From Ruminococcus sp. (lineage in GTDB: Bacteria > Bacillota > Clostridia > Oscillospirales > Ruminococcaceae): a DNA stretch of 64,000 bases. This document shows positions 42,225 to 50,950 of the stretch, piece by piece. Position numbers and translations under genes: made by a program. Positions within the stretch are counted from its first letter, which is position 1. Every line of letters begins with the position of its first letter. The notes under the pieces are model-generated. The model was not told where the DNA came from. It saw nothing but the letters and a program-made list of their open reading frames with translations, and made no database searches. Where the stretch lies: contig JAFXXU010000058.1 in NCBI GenBank assembly GCA_017542125.1, positions 1 to 64,000 of the forward strand, written 5' to 3'.

Positions 42225-42241
42225 CAGAGCCGCATATAGCT

Positions 42242-42441
42242 TTAAGGCAACACCGCACGACCCCTGTGCGTCAGATGCGCCGTCCAGATTTTCGTCAGAT
42301 TGCCTAAATTCGACGCAGGCTTGCAAGCGAAGTTCACTTCGCTTTACGCAACGTCAAGGAGAATTTGGGTAATATGACGGAAAGCTGGCAAGCAGATGAT
42401 GTGCAGAGGCGTTAGCCGCGGGTCGTGCGGTGTTGCCTTAA
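42242..42441. repeat. MITE-like palindromic element, copy 3 (complete, 200 bp)
   Basis: TTAAGGCAACACCGCAC (42242-42258) and its exact complement (42425-42441) form the ends; pairing extends through 22 bases (to GACCC). It is inverted relative to copy 2 and carries an extra 20 or so bases near the centre (about 42321-42350, with its own GCGAAGTTCACTTCGC palindrome). It lies between the sulfatase-fold gene and the stem-loop at 42447-42486. Confidence 0.9.
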
Positions 42442-42446
42442 TGAAC

Positions 42447-42486
42447 AACGGGCATCCCTCCGCCTTGTGGCGTAAGGATACCCGTT
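42447..42486 (+). terminator. Probable terminator of the exporter/sulfatase operon
   Basis: AACGGGCATCC (42447-42457) pairs with GGATACCCGTT (42476-42486, one mismatch) and encloses CGCC-TTGT-GGCG. ATTATTT follows. The MITE separates it from the gene it would serve. Confidence 0.7.
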
Positions 42487-42509
42487 ATTATTTGATATAA
42501 AATAATCTA

Positions 42510-42538
42510 TTGACATTTTATAATATATGTGTTAATAT
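42510..42538 (+). promoter_or_regulatory. Promoter of the InlB-repeat surface protein
   Basis: TTGACA (42510-42515), a 17-base spacer and TAATAT (42533-42538). The leader is about 40 bases. Confidence 0.65.
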
Positions 42539-42584
42539 TATCTTGTGTAATTGTCTTTTCATTTTTCAAGGAGGAGAGGATAAT

Positions 42585-44447
42585 ATGAAGATACTTAAAC
42601 GCGCAGCGGCTTTGATATCTGCGGGAGCTATGGCTGTGACCCTGGCTGTTCCGCTTTCTGCTGCCGCCGAGGATAGCGGGTACTGCTCTGTCACCTTCAA
42701 CTATGACGGATTTGACAACAGACTGCCCGTGACCGTGGAGACCGAGGAGGGCACCCCACTATATCTGGAGCTTTCCAACAGCATCTACAATCAGAGATGT
42801 TCCGTAGTCACCAACCCCTCGCCCGTAAACGGCAAGGCTATTACCGGCTGGGCCAAGGATAAGGCCGGCAATGAGGTCATAAGCATCTACGACCAGGTGT
42901 TTGAGAGCATGGAGCTTTATCCCGTGCTTTCCGATTCCTATTCCCTGGGTACGGTGGAGCTCAGCCTTGACGAGAGCTATCTCCCCAGTGCAGGCAGCCC
43001 TATCCCTTCGGATCTGACTGATCTGATATCCGTTCCCGCCGACGCTCCCTATTATGTAAGAACAGCCTCCTACAAGACCGGCTCAACATACTTCGCCGAC
43101 AATACCGAGTATATCATCACCGCATATCTCAGGCGCAAGGACGGCAAGGCCTTCAACTACACCTACAATAAGGATTATACCCCGGTCCTCGATATAGACG
43201 GCGCTGCCTTCAACGGCACAGCCGCCAATGTGAATTGGGCTCCCGAGATCTATCCCTATGAGTTCTCGGTAAGCACCTCCTTTAAGCTGGGTACTCCCGA
43301 GACCTGCACCGTCAATATCCATTATAACGGCATCGGCGGCGCTGAGGATGTGACCGTAACTGTTCCCAAGGGCAGGACTCTCGGCTACTTCCTTGATAAT
43401 TCAAAGCAGCAGATCTATCCCTACGATGAGAACGGCGACTACGTCCTCAACGGATGGTATTTTAACTCCGGGCATACCAGCTACGCTAACGACGATCTCG
43501 ACGATGTATATGTACTGAGCGACTTTGATCTCTATGCAAACTGGCAGAAGGTCATCAAGGAGGTCAATATCACCATTGAGGTCCCCGAGTGCGGCACCGA
43601 GGTGGATTACGATGCCGACGTTGCAAGCTATGAGGGCGAGCTCAACTACAACACTACCGTAGACGGCGCTTCCGTAGAGACCAATACCGAGATCCCCGAG
43701 CTGGGCGGCTACCTTACGCTGAAAAACCAGCCCGTTGTTACCTGCGATGTTCCCGGGCTGGAGCTTGAGGGCGTCTGGATCGAGACCGATCTTGAGCCCG
43801 ACGAGCTTGATGCCGCTTCGATCGTAAGGTATTTCCACGGTACTATCCACGGCGAGAACGACTATATGTTCCTTATCACCCCCAAGCAGCTCGAGGACGA
43901 GGATCCTCCGGTGTTCTCACCTGATCTTAAGATCACCGTCAACGGTATCGAGGTCCCCGAAAGAGACGGCTGGCTCCACGCCTATGCCGATGCCAAGAAG
44001 CCCTCTGCCGGCGGCGTTTCCAAGCTGACCACCATCTCCAAGAACGGCAATGACTTCGTTGTAGTTGGTATGATAACCGCAGAGCATATCTGGCAGGCCG
44101 GTGTTATCACCACTATTGCCGGCTGCGAGACCAAGGGCATCATGACCTATACCTGCAAGAGCAACGACGCCTCCTATACCGAGGAGTTCGATGCCAGCGG
44201 CCATAAGTGGGGTCCCTGGCAGGTGCTCAAGGAAGCTACTGCCACCGAGGACGGCCTTGAGATCCGCTACTGCGAGAACGACGGCGAGCATAAGGAGACC
44301 CGTGTGATCCCTAAGACGGGCGGTTCACCCACTCCCTCCGACGGCGATACCCCCTCACCCGCAACGGGTAGCGGTTCTGTGATCGCTGTTGAGGCAGCAG
44401 TCATCCTGCTGGGCGCAGCCCTTGTTGTCAACAAGAAAAGAAAGTAA
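42585..44447 (+). CDS. Surface protein with InlB-type repeat and SPATG anchor
   Basis: A 620-residue protein. I choose the ATG at 42585 (MKILKRAAALISAG), with GGAGGAGAGG upstream. Residues 1-28 are a signal peptide. Two stretches resemble the InlB B-repeat (Listeria-Bacteroides) fold: about 35-110 with ITGWAKDKAG and MELYPVLSD, and about 240-325 with LNGWYFNSGHTS and FDLYANWQ. The middle and end are beta-rich and not assigned. The C-terminus is SPATG, a hydrophobic helix and KKRK, a sortase-type anchor variant. A likely cell-wall adhesin; monocistronic. Confidence 0.78.
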   Translation: MKILKRAAALISAGAMAVTLAVPLSAAAEDSGYCSVTFNYDGFDNRLPVTVETEEGTPLYLELSNSIYNQRCSVVTNPSPVNGKAITGWAKDKAGNEVISIYDQVFESMELYPVLSDSYSLGTVELSLDESYLPSAGSPIPSDLTDLISVPADAPYYVRTASYKTGSTYFADNTEYIITAYLRRKDGKAFNYTYNKDYTPVLDIDGAAFNGTAANVNWAPEIYPYEFSVSTSFKLGTPETCTVNIHYNGIGGAEDVTVTVPKGRTLGYFLDNSKQQIYPYDENGDYVLNGWYFNSGHTSYANDDLDDVYVLSDFDLYANWQKVIKEVNITIEVPECGTEVDYDADVASYEGELNYNTTVDGASVETNTEIPELGGYLTLKNQPVVTCDVPGLELEGVWIETDLEPDELDAASIVRYFHGTIHGENDYMFLITPKQLEDEDPPVFSPDLKITVNGIEVPERDGWLHAYADAKKPSAGGVSKLTTISKNGNDFVVVGMITAEHIWQAGVITTIAGCETKGIMTYTCKSNDASYTEEFDASGHKWGPWQVLKEATATEDGLEIRYCENDGEHKETRVIPKTGGSPTPSDGDTPSPATGSGSVIAVEAAVILLGAALVVNKKRK

Positions 44448-44461
44448 GAATTGATATCCGT

Positions 44462-44497
44462 ACCGGCCCGGGAGCCTGCATCCCGGGCCGGTTTTTT
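44462..44497 (+). terminator. Terminator of the InlB-repeat gene
   Basis: ACCGGCCCGGGA (44462-44473) pairs with TCCCGGGCCGGT (44481-44492), followed by TTTTT. Confidence 0.92.
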
Positions 44498-44665
44498 ATG
44501 TCCCAAAAAAGAAAGGGACCGGGATGATCTGTATTGGTTTGCAATTATTGACACGTTAATAATATAAACATATCCCCATTTGGTGAAATATGATAAAAGT
44601 ACAGGGAATTCTTTTGTGAAAATGTCTAATTATCCTTTGTAAATCCTTTAATTATTAAGAAATGA

Positions 44666-44694
44666 TTGACAATATTTGATGTATTGTGTATAAT
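44666..44694 (+). promoter_or_regulatory. Sigma-A promoter of the type VII-like locus
   Basis: TTGACA (44666-44671), a 17-base spacer and TATAAT (44689-44694). It is the only clear promoter I see for the 18.6-kb co-directional gene set that follows. Confidence 0.88.
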
Positions 44695-44774
44695 TAAAAA
44701 GGATTTGTATAACGTTTTCGTATGCCTGACAGATGCTTTCTGTCAAATATATGTTTTAGAAAAGGGGGGTCAAT

Positions 44775-45359
44775 ATGAGTTGGTCAAATCCTACTCAGCA
44801 GGAGGCGCAGGATTGTTACGACGAAGCACGTTCAAGGTACAATAACGCCGCCGAAGGGTACTGCCAGTGCAAGTCTGCTTACGAGAATACCTTTTCAGAG
44901 TATTCCTCGGCAAAGAACCAGTGCAATTCCATGCAGGGCGATAAGCTGGATTTCCAGAAAAGGCTGGCTGATCTCGAGTCTGTTCTGAGCCTTCTCCGTG
45001 AGAACGGCAAGGTCAACGAGACTGTCGGGGACTACAACAAATCAGCCGATTCCGCGGGCAGCGCACTGAAGGGCTGCGTCGTCTGTGACGGGGTGAACTG
45101 CCCCGACCTGGCAACGGTCTTCAAGTCCAAGGACGTTGATGACGATCAGGATTCGGCTCTGGCGCATCAGATACTGAAAAGTGAGAAAGCCAGGCTGGAA
45201 AATGCCATCAAGGAAGTCGATGCCCAGATCAGCGCCATGGAGCAGAACCTTACCGATCTGACCAAGCGTATGAATTCGCTGTTCTCGCAGCAGTGCAGCT
45301 ACAAGAACGTGATGAACGCCAGCGCGTTCGATATGAACCATTATAAGAATTACACCTGA
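44775..45359 (+). CDS. Coiled-coil protein heading the type VII-like locus
   Basis: A 194-residue, wholly helical protein without signal peptide. GGGGGG lies 6 bases before the ATG. Two long helices flank a central segment: about 8-75 (SRYNNAAEGYCQCKSAYENT) and about 125-180 (ISAMEQNLTDLTKRMNSLF). Three cysteines near the middle (LKGCVVCDGVNCPD) could bind metal or cross-link. Its helical-hairpin form resembles WXG100 or LXG N-terminal domains, but no WXG is present. It could be a secreted substrate or a partner for the protein that follows 28 bases later. No named family. Confidence 0.65.
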   Translation: MSWSNPTQQEAQDCYDEARSRYNNAAEGYCQCKSAYENTFSEYSSAKNQCNSMQGDKLDFQKRLADLESVLSLLRENGKVNETVGDYNKSADSAGSALKGCVVCDGVNCPDLATVFKSKDVDDDQDSALAHQILKSEKARLENAIKEVDAQISAMEQNLTDLTKRMNSLFSQQCSYKNVMNASAFDMNHYKNYT

Positions 45360-45387
45360 TTTTGATAAAGAAAGCCGGTGAGAAGAA

Positions 45388-47307
45388 TTGCGTATTGAGA
45401 TCAATGCCGGAAGAACAAGCTTTACGTCGGTAAAATGGGTCAAAGCCAAGGTAGCCGTCGGCAGCTTTGCTTCCGAATACTCCAAGATGGTCTCGAGAGC
45501 CGAAAGTATCGTAAACGCTTTCAAATCGGTCGAATCTCAGATCCATAAGATGAACGGCGGCGCCGGGACAGTCCAGCCCGCGGTTGATCATCTTGAAAAC
45601 AGGATCGAAAAGGTCGATAAGCCCAAGGTGCAGAAGCTCGAAAGCGCCGGTCAGCGCTTTGCGATGTTCGTATCCAATACGATCCAGACGGACAGGCGTG
45701 TTGCCGATACTCTCAAGGCCGTAAATGCCGATTTCTATAAGGTATATCCTTGGGCGGAGTACCATCCTCCCAAGAAGCCCAGCCTCTGGCAGAGGATCAA
45801 GAACGGCATAAAAAACGCCTTCAAGGCTATCGGAAAAGCCTTCAAGGATGCCTTCAACTGGGTTAAGGATAAGCTGAAAAAGGCGTGGCACGCCACAGTT
45901 GATTTTCTCAAGAAGCATTATAAAACTATACTTAAAATTGTCGGAGGCGCTATCCTCATAGCGGGATTGTTCGCGCTGTCAGCCGTCACGGGCGGCGCTG
46001 CGGCGGGAATATTCGCGCTGGCTGCAAAGGCAGCCGTAACGGCAGCGCTGACAAGTACCGCGACCTCGGTAGTAACGGGTATCGTGCAAGGAAAATCTGC
46101 GGGTGAGATATTCGACTCGGCGGGCGACTCCTTCTTCAAGGGAGCCGTCACGGGAGCTATCTCCGGAGCAGTCGGCGGCGTAGGACCCGCAGTCCTGGAA
46201 GCCACCGGTTCAGCATTCTTTGCCAAGGGCGCCGAGATACTCGCACAGGGCGCGGGAGATTTCATAGGCGGAATGATAACTGACGGCGTCGATTATCTAG
46301 AAAAGAACGGAACGCTATCGGGCTTCTTCGGTGATTATGCGAAGAACGCCGGTATGAACGTCCTGGGCAGTATGGCAAACAGCGCATTGGGCGCTGCCGG
46401 TGATTATCTGAAAGGTAAGGCGGGAGATATACTCAGTTCAGCCACAGATGCCTTCTCCAAGACCTCGCTGGGCAAGACGGTCACGGATGTGCTGGGGAAT
46501 ATCAAGGACAGTACCTCCTGGCTCACCGGAAAGGACGGCGTGCTCAGCAAGATCGGTATAAACGGTCTCGGGGATCTCGGTATCAACAGCCTGGACGATG
46601 TGAAGAACATCTTCAACAATCCCTCGGAGTTCGCAAAGAACCTGGGCGGCAACGTGTTGGAGAAGGTCATAGGCTCCAGCTCCGTTTCGGATATGGTATC
46701 CTCGGGCCTGTCGCAGATATCCAATTCGATGGGTCTGAACGATATTATCAGCACCCTGCCGAACTTCGATTTCGGGTTCAATAATATCGACCTGGGCAAG
46801 CTCGGAGATGTGGGTCAGATGCTCAATATCGGTGATGTGAATATCTCCGATGTGGTCGGCGGGTTCGGCAACGGTGTATCTGATGCTGTCAGCAGCATAG
46901 GGAACAGCATTTCCGGTGCCGTCAGCAGTATAGGGAACAGCGTGTCCAATGCAGTCAACGGTATAGGGAACAGCGTTTCCGGTGCTGTCAACAGTGTTTC
47001 GGATGCAGTCAACGGCCTGGGCGGCAGCATAAGCAAGGCTGTCGGCACTGCCGGAACCGGCTTCTCCGATTTCGTCAACCGCGTGGGCGGCTCTGCAAAT
47101 ACGCTGCTTGAGGCTGCGAAGAATACCGTCATAGATACATCCAAGCAGGCTGTCAACAGCCTTTGCGGCTCCGGCTTTGCCAATGCCATTAACGATTCCG
47201 TAAGCAAGGTCACCAATTACGCCAATAAGGCGGTGGATTTCATCAACAAGGATCATCAGGTGACCATCGGGTTCGGTAAATCGGGCATCAGCTTAGGTTT
47301 TTCGTGA
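45388..47307 (+). CDS. Large hydrophobic repeat protein, candidate type VII substrate
   Basis: A 639-residue protein started at TTG (45388) after GGTGAG. The N-terminus (about 1-110) is helical and LXG/WXG-like in style. A cationic amphipathic segment follows (about 128-178, LWQRIKNGIKNAFKAIGKAF). Residues about 178-330 are Ala/Gly-rich and hydrophobic (GGAILIAGLFALSAVTGGAA), like the pre-toxin region of polymorphic toxins. Residues about 495-570 hold 11-residue repeats (SSIGNSISGAV). No toxin domain can be named and the C-terminus is short (FGKSGISLGFS). There is no signal peptide, as expected for type VII export. Structural or membrane-active roles are both possible. Confidence 0.6.
   Translation: MRIEINAGRTSFTSVKWVKAKVAVGSFASEYSKMVSRAESIVNAFKSVESQIHKMNGGAGTVQPAVDHLENRIEKVDKPKVQKLESAGQRFAMFVSNTIQTDRRVADTLKAVNADFYKVYPWAEYHPPKKPSLWQRIKNGIKNAFKAIGKAFKDAFNWVKDKLKKAWHATVDFLKKHYKTILKIVGGAILIAGLFALSAVTGGAAAGIFALAAKAAVTAALTSTATSVVTGIVQGKSAGEIFDSAGDSFFKGAVTGAISGAVGGVGPAVLEATGSAFFAKGAEILAQGAGDFIGGMITDGVDYLEKNGTLSGFFGDYAKNAGMNVLGSMANSALGAAGDYLKGKAGDILSSATDAFSKTSLGKTVTDVLGNIKDSTSWLTGKDGVLSKIGINGLGDLGINSLDDVKNIFNNPSEFAKNLGGNVLEKVIGSSSVSDMVSSGLSQISNSMGLNDIISTLPNFDFGFNNIDLGKLGDVGQMLNIGDVNISDVVGGFGNGVSDAVSSIGNSISGAVSSIGNSVSNAVNGIGNSVSGAVNSVSDAVNGLGGSISKAVGTAGTGFSDFVNRVGGSANTLLEAAKNTVIDTSKQAVNSLCGSGFANAINDSVSKVTNYANKAVDFINKDHQVTIGFGKSGISLGFS
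46880..47045 (+). repeat. 33-bp tandem repeat region inside the candidate substrate gene
   Basis: Units around AGTATAGGGAACAGC recur about every 33 bases and encode SSIGNSISGAV-type 11-residue repeats. Neighbouring units differ at several bases, so the array is diverged rather than freshly duplicated. Confidence 0.75.
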
Positions 47308-47356
47308 ACCGTGATATGAGTCAATTACAAATCAATATATTAAGAGGTGAGTTGGA

Positions 47357-48970
47357 TTGGATATTGAGATCTACAAGGAAGCAATAGCCAGCGCCGATAT
47401 GGCGTTCAACAATGACAATTACGAAGGAGCCGTCAAGTGGTATGACAAGGCTCTCGAGCAGGCTCCCACCGATGAGTATGCACTCTCCAAGGCAGGCGCG
47501 GCTCTTATATCTCTTTCGAGATTTGACGAGGCTTTCTCCTACTTCCAGAGAGCCCTCGACGCTAACCCCGATAACGGAGACAACGTGTTCAATATGGCGA
47601 ATGCGTATTTCTTCTCGGGCGATATCCCCAAGGCTATGGAGTATTACTCTCAGGCTGAGACCAAGAAGTGCTCCGACGACGTTGCAGCCAGGATATACTA
47701 TCAGATGGCCCTGATGTGTACCATCAATCAGGACTATCAGGCAGCCCTCGTAAACTATCAGAAGTATGAGGATGCCGATAAGACCGGCACCGCCGCTCTC
47801 GATAAGGAGCTGCTCTCTGAAAAGGTTCAGCTCTATATCAAGGTGGATGACTACGATAATGCCATCAAGTGCGCATCCCAGTGGGTAAATCTCGCACCCT
47901 CCGATTTCAGCGCATATATGATCTATTTCAATCTGCTTATGGCAGGGAACAGATTTGAAGCCGCCAAGAAGGTCCTGGACGATGCCGAGAAGTATGCCGT
48001 CAAGGACGAGGCCGGCAAGTTCGCTGCGGATATCAGTAGAGCTAACTTCTATGTTACCGCTGCCGGCAGCGACCTGGATACCGCAGGCGATTTCGAGCAG
48101 AAGGCCTATGACCTTATGAGCGAGCTCATCGTCAGCCCCAACGGTGCTCCCGATGATAAGAACGAGCTTGTCCTCTCACTTGCAGAGCTCTGCATCAAGA
48201 TGAACAAGATCGACGAGGCTATCGACCTTATGAAGATGGTCACCGAGAAGCCCGAGGCCGCCGCTCCCGCAGCACCTGCTGCCAACGCTGACGGCTCCGT
48301 AGATCCCGCTGAGATCGACGCTATGCTCCAGGCTGACCTTACCGCCATCGACTCCAAGATCGCCAACGGCGAGCTGGATGAGAGCATAGGCGAGCTTGCC
48401 ACCGTCAACTACGACGAGAACGGCCAGCCCGTCAGAGAGTACCCCGAGGGCGTGTTCGACGATATGCCCAAGGGCTTCGACCCCGAGAAGTTCGGTATGC
48501 CCTCACCCGAGAAAATGGCCGAGCTTGAGCAGGCTGCCGCTGCTGCAAATGCCGCTGATTTCAAGGCAAGAGTCAACTTTATGCTGCTCTCCTGCTACTC
48601 CGCCAAGGATGACTTTGAGAAGGCTTTGGAGTATGCCCGCATCGTAAAGAACGATAAGAACAATATGTACTACTCCTTCTTCGGACGCTATGCCGAGGCA
48701 TTTGCCATCAGGCAGCTGGCTCTTAAGGGTCAGGGCTTCACCAAGGAGGATGCCGACAGGAAATATGAGCAGGAACTGGCTTTCTTCAGATCCGAGATGC
48801 TCAAGGGCAACGACAACGCAAGCTACTCTCTGATCTTCAGGACCAGGATGTATGCCGAGTGCGGCAAGTTCTCAAAGGCTCAGGAGCTGGCGGAGATCAT
48901 GCCCCCCGAGGACAGCGCAGCAGTCCTGGAGTACATCGAGCAGTGCCGCTCGGAGCAGGCAAAGAGCTGA
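47357..48970 (+). CDS. TPR-repeat cytoplasmic protein
   Basis: A 537-residue protein started at TTG (47357), 7 bases after AGAGGTGA. Tandem TPR motifs fill at least residues 10-230 (AVKWYDKALEQAPTDEYALS, FSYFQRALDANPDNGDNVFN, AMEYYSQAETKK) and recur near the C-terminus. An Ala/Pro linker divides them at about 300-315. No signal peptide or membrane helix. In secretion loci TPR proteins often act as chaperones or scaffolds. The position among putative substrates fits that, but no function is shown. Confidence 0.8.
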   Translation: MDIEIYKEAIASADMAFNNDNYEGAVKWYDKALEQAPTDEYALSKAGAALISLSRFDEAFSYFQRALDANPDNGDNVFNMANAYFFSGDIPKAMEYYSQAETKKCSDDVAARIYYQMALMCTINQDYQAALVNYQKYEDADKTGTAALDKELLSEKVQLYIKVDDYDNAIKCASQWVNLAPSDFSAYMIYFNLLMAGNRFEAAKKVLDDAEKYAVKDEAGKFAADISRANFYVTAAGSDLDTAGDFEQKAYDLMSELIVSPNGAPDDKNELVLSLAELCIKMNKIDEAIDLMKMVTEKPEAAAPAAPAANADGSVDPAEIDAMLQADLTAIDSKIANGELDESIGELATVNYDENGQPVREYPEGVFDDMPKGFDPEKFGMPSPEKMAELEQAAAAANAADFKARVNFMLLSCYSAKDDFEKALEYARIVKNDKNNMYYSFFGRYAEAFAIRQLALKGQGFTKEDADRKYEQELAFFRSEMLKGNDNASYSLIFRTRMYAECGKFSKAQELAEIMPPEDSAAVLEYIEQCRSEQAKS

Positions 48971-48988
48971 TCTGCGGGAGGGGATTAA

Positions 48989-49330
48989 ATGGCTGATCTA
49001 TCCGCAATGAAGGCGATCAACGATCTTTCGACCGACATAGTCATCGAGGAGGAGGCGTTCTCCAAGGCTGCCAACGATTTCATGGAGCTCTGCAATATGA
49101 TCGACGGCCTGCTGAACGACGTCCGGGAAATGCTGAATACGCTGCATACCGGCTTCGATACCCCCGCGGGGCATAAGTTCATGTCCCTGTGCGAGGATAA
49201 GCTCCTCGAGCCCATTGAGCAGCAGAAGATCGTTATCACACATATCGCCGATAACCTTACAAGGGCAAAGACAATGTACCAATCCGTATTCGACGAATAC
49301 AGAGAGGTAACAAACGCATTCAACAGCTGA
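48989..49330 (+). CDS. WXG100-like helical-hairpin protein without the WXG tripeptide
   Basis: A 113-residue helical protein. GGGAGGGGA precedes the ATG. Two helices flank a turn at about residue 57-62 (NTLHTGFDTPAGHKFMSLCE), the place where WXG100 proteins carry W-x-G; here F-D-T-P takes it. Length and helix arrangement otherwise fit the family. No signal peptide. Probably a secreted partner protein. Confidence 0.7.
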   Translation: MADLSAMKAINDLSTDIVIEEEAFSKAANDFMELCNMIDGLLNDVREMLNTLHTGFDTPAGHKFMSLCEDKLLEPIEQQKIVITHIADNLTRAKTMYQSVFDEYREVTNAFNS

Positions 49331-49392
49331 GACCTTTCGTCCGCGGAAGGCGGGCGCATCATATTATTAAATCTTGAAAGGAGTATTTGATT

Positions 49393-49716
49393 ATGGCATC
49401 AATACTTACCAGCGCAATAATCGTTAATGCAAAGAGCAGCGTTTCCACCTATGTTACTACTGCTCAGGCTCTTTATGACGAGCTTTCCTCTCTGATAGGA
49501 ACTCTCACATCCACCAACTTCATGGGCGATGCAGCTACCGGCTTCAAGGATTTCTTCACCACGAAGGCTACCCCCGTCCTGGTAGATAACCTCACCGAGC
49601 CTGGCCAGTCCATCACCGCAGGTCTCCAGTCGATGCTCGACAGCATCAAGGAGCAGTTGCTGGATACCGTTGATCCTTCGCTGGGCGACATCAACAGGGA
49701 TCCCACTCAGGGCTGA
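49393..49716 (+). CDS. WXG100-like small secreted protein
   Basis: A 107-residue protein started at the ATG at 49393, 9 bases after AAAGGAG. Two helices surround TSTNFMGDAATGFKDFF, matching the WXG100 hairpin with F-M-G in place of W-x-G. The tail LGDINRDPTQG is disordered. It may form a heterodimer with a neighbouring WXG100-like protein. Confidence 0.7.
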   Translation: MASILTSAIIVNAKSSVSTYVTTAQALYDELSSLIGTLTSTNFMGDAATGFKDFFTTKATPVLVDNLTEPGQSITAGLQSMLDSIKEQLLDTVDPSLGDINRDPTQG

Positions 49717-49759
49717 GAGCCGTAACGTAACGTGAATTTACAGAAAAGGAGCTAGAATT

Positions 49760-50062
49760 ATGGCAGATATAGTTTTTAAATTTGATGAAATGAGAACCGC
49801 TGCAGCTCAGATCGAGGATATCGCTGCAAGATACAAGCAGGCCGCCGCTACCTTCCAGAAGGATTTTGCGGACGCTACCACCGGTTGGGAGGGTGCCAGC
49901 AAGGATAAGCTCACCGCTTTCATTACGGGTCCGGTAAACGATTATATGGCTACTACCGTTACAGGTATGGTTACAGCTCTCAGCGAGCTCATCAAGGCTA
50001 ACGCAGAGCAGATGGAGAAGGCTGATCAGCAGATCGCCGACAGTATCCCCAGCCAGCTGTAA
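49760..50062 (+). CDS. WXG100 protein (EsxA-like)
   Basis: A 100-residue protein that fits the WXG100 family in length and in the central motif TTGWEGASKDKL (W-E-G) between two amphipathic helices (FDEMRTAAAQIEDIAARYKQ and ALSELIKANAEQMEKADQQI). AAAAGGAG lies 7 bases upstream. No cleavable signal. It should be a substrate and, in known systems, an essential component of type VII secretion. This is the clearest family marker for the locus. Confidence 0.92.
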   Translation: MADIVFKFDEMRTAAAQIEDIAARYKQAAATFQKDFADATTGWEGASKDKLTAFITGPVNDYMATTVTGMVTALSELIKANAEQMEKADQQIADSIPSQL

Positions 50063-50104
50063 TGAACTGTTTTCATCCCGATAATGATCTGAGGTGAGGT
50101 GCTT

Positions 50105-50938
50105 ATGGAACAGAATAAAGAAACTCTTACCGAGATGGATAAGGCGAGGGAGCTGTTTGAGTATGAGATGACCTCCATCCTGGCGACGCTCCACGGCACA
50201 TTCGATAATGTCGGCAAGGATATCACCAGTGAGTACCTTGAAATGGAGATCGAACAGCCCAATCTCGAATACACCTCTCCGGAGATAGCTCTCACGGGAA
50301 TCGGGTACGAGCAGCCTGAAGCTAAAAACAGCATCGGCGAAGCGAAGCTTGAAGCGGGAAGCGTGTCTTTCACGCTTTCGTCGGAGCTCCCCTCGGCAGA
50401 TAAGGTGAGCATCGGCGGGATCGGCAGCCCTGTGGCTGACTATTCCTCTGTCAGAGCAGCTATCACAGCTGAGACAGCCTCGCATATAGAGCAGTCCTTT
50501 GCAGCTAAGCTCGCAGATGTCTTTGCTGCCCCTGCGGAGCAGAAGAAGATAGATCTGGGCGTTAAAGTCGCAGAAGTCAAGGCTCCTGTCGGCTTTGAGA
50601 TCCCTAAGACGGCTGAGAAGCCCTCAGTCGGGATAAGCGTCCCCGCTGCCGATATCACTGCAGGCTTTGAGCTCAGCAAGGTCGATAAGCCGACAGCAAG
50701 TATTTCGCCTTTACCGAGCTTCAGCGAAGCCTCGGCTCTGAAATGCGTGTTTGAGCTTATCGCTCCCGAAATAACCGGCTTCGGTGTGGACAGTGAGCTT
50801 GTAAAGGAGAAAAGCTTTGCGGTTCCCGAGCTGCCCTCGTACACGTTTACCGTGCCCGAGCGCTATGATGTGCCCGAGAAACCCGATTTCTCGGCATTCT
50901 ATGACGATGTCCTTGATGCGTTAAGGGCAGAGATCTGA
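50105..50938 (+). CDS. Unrecognised protein between the WXG100 and ATPase genes
   Basis: A 277-residue protein started at the ATG at 50105, after GAGGTGAGG. The first 45 residues are helical (TEMDKARELFEYEMTSILAT). The rest is Pro/Glu/Ser-rich with short repeated strand-like segments (VPAADITAGFELSKV, FAVPELPSYTFTVPE). No signal peptide or membrane helix. Two stem-loops separate it from the ATPase gene. A substrate, chaperone or adaptor role is possible. No family recognised. Confidence 0.55.
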   Translation: MEQNKETLTEMDKARELFEYEMTSILATLHGTFDNVGKDITSEYLEMEIEQPNLEYTSPEIALTGIGYEQPEAKNSIGEAKLEAGSVSFTLSSELPSADKVSIGGIGSPVADYSSVRAAITAETASHIEQSFAAKLADVFAAPAEQKKIDLGVKVAEVKAPVGFEIPKTAEKPSVGISVPAADITAGFELSKVDKPTASISPLPSFSEASALKCVFELIAPEITGFGVDSELVKEKSFAVPELPSYTFTVPERYDVPEKPDFSAFYDDVLDALRAEI

Positions 50939-50950
50939 CTTTTGAATTAT

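Larger units (their letters stand above)
42225..42584. other. Intergenic region with MITE copy 3, terminator and promoter
   Basis: These 360 bases contain the 200-bp MITE, the stem-loop at 42447-42486 and the promoter at 42510-42538. The remaining sequence is short spacers without a gene. Confidence 0.75.
44448..44774. other. Intergenic region upstream of the type VII-like locus
   Basis: These 327 bases hold the terminator at 44462-44497, an AT-rich stretch of about 170 bases without a gene, the promoter at 44666-44694 and a leader of about 75 bases. The leader has a stem CTGACAG-ATGC-TTTCTGTCA at about 44727-44746. Confidence 0.65.

Noticed and set aside
46880..47045. 33-bp tandem repeats that might be a regulatory or CRISPR repeat array
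   Set aside because: The repeats stay in frame and encode 11-residue protein repeats; there are no spacers.
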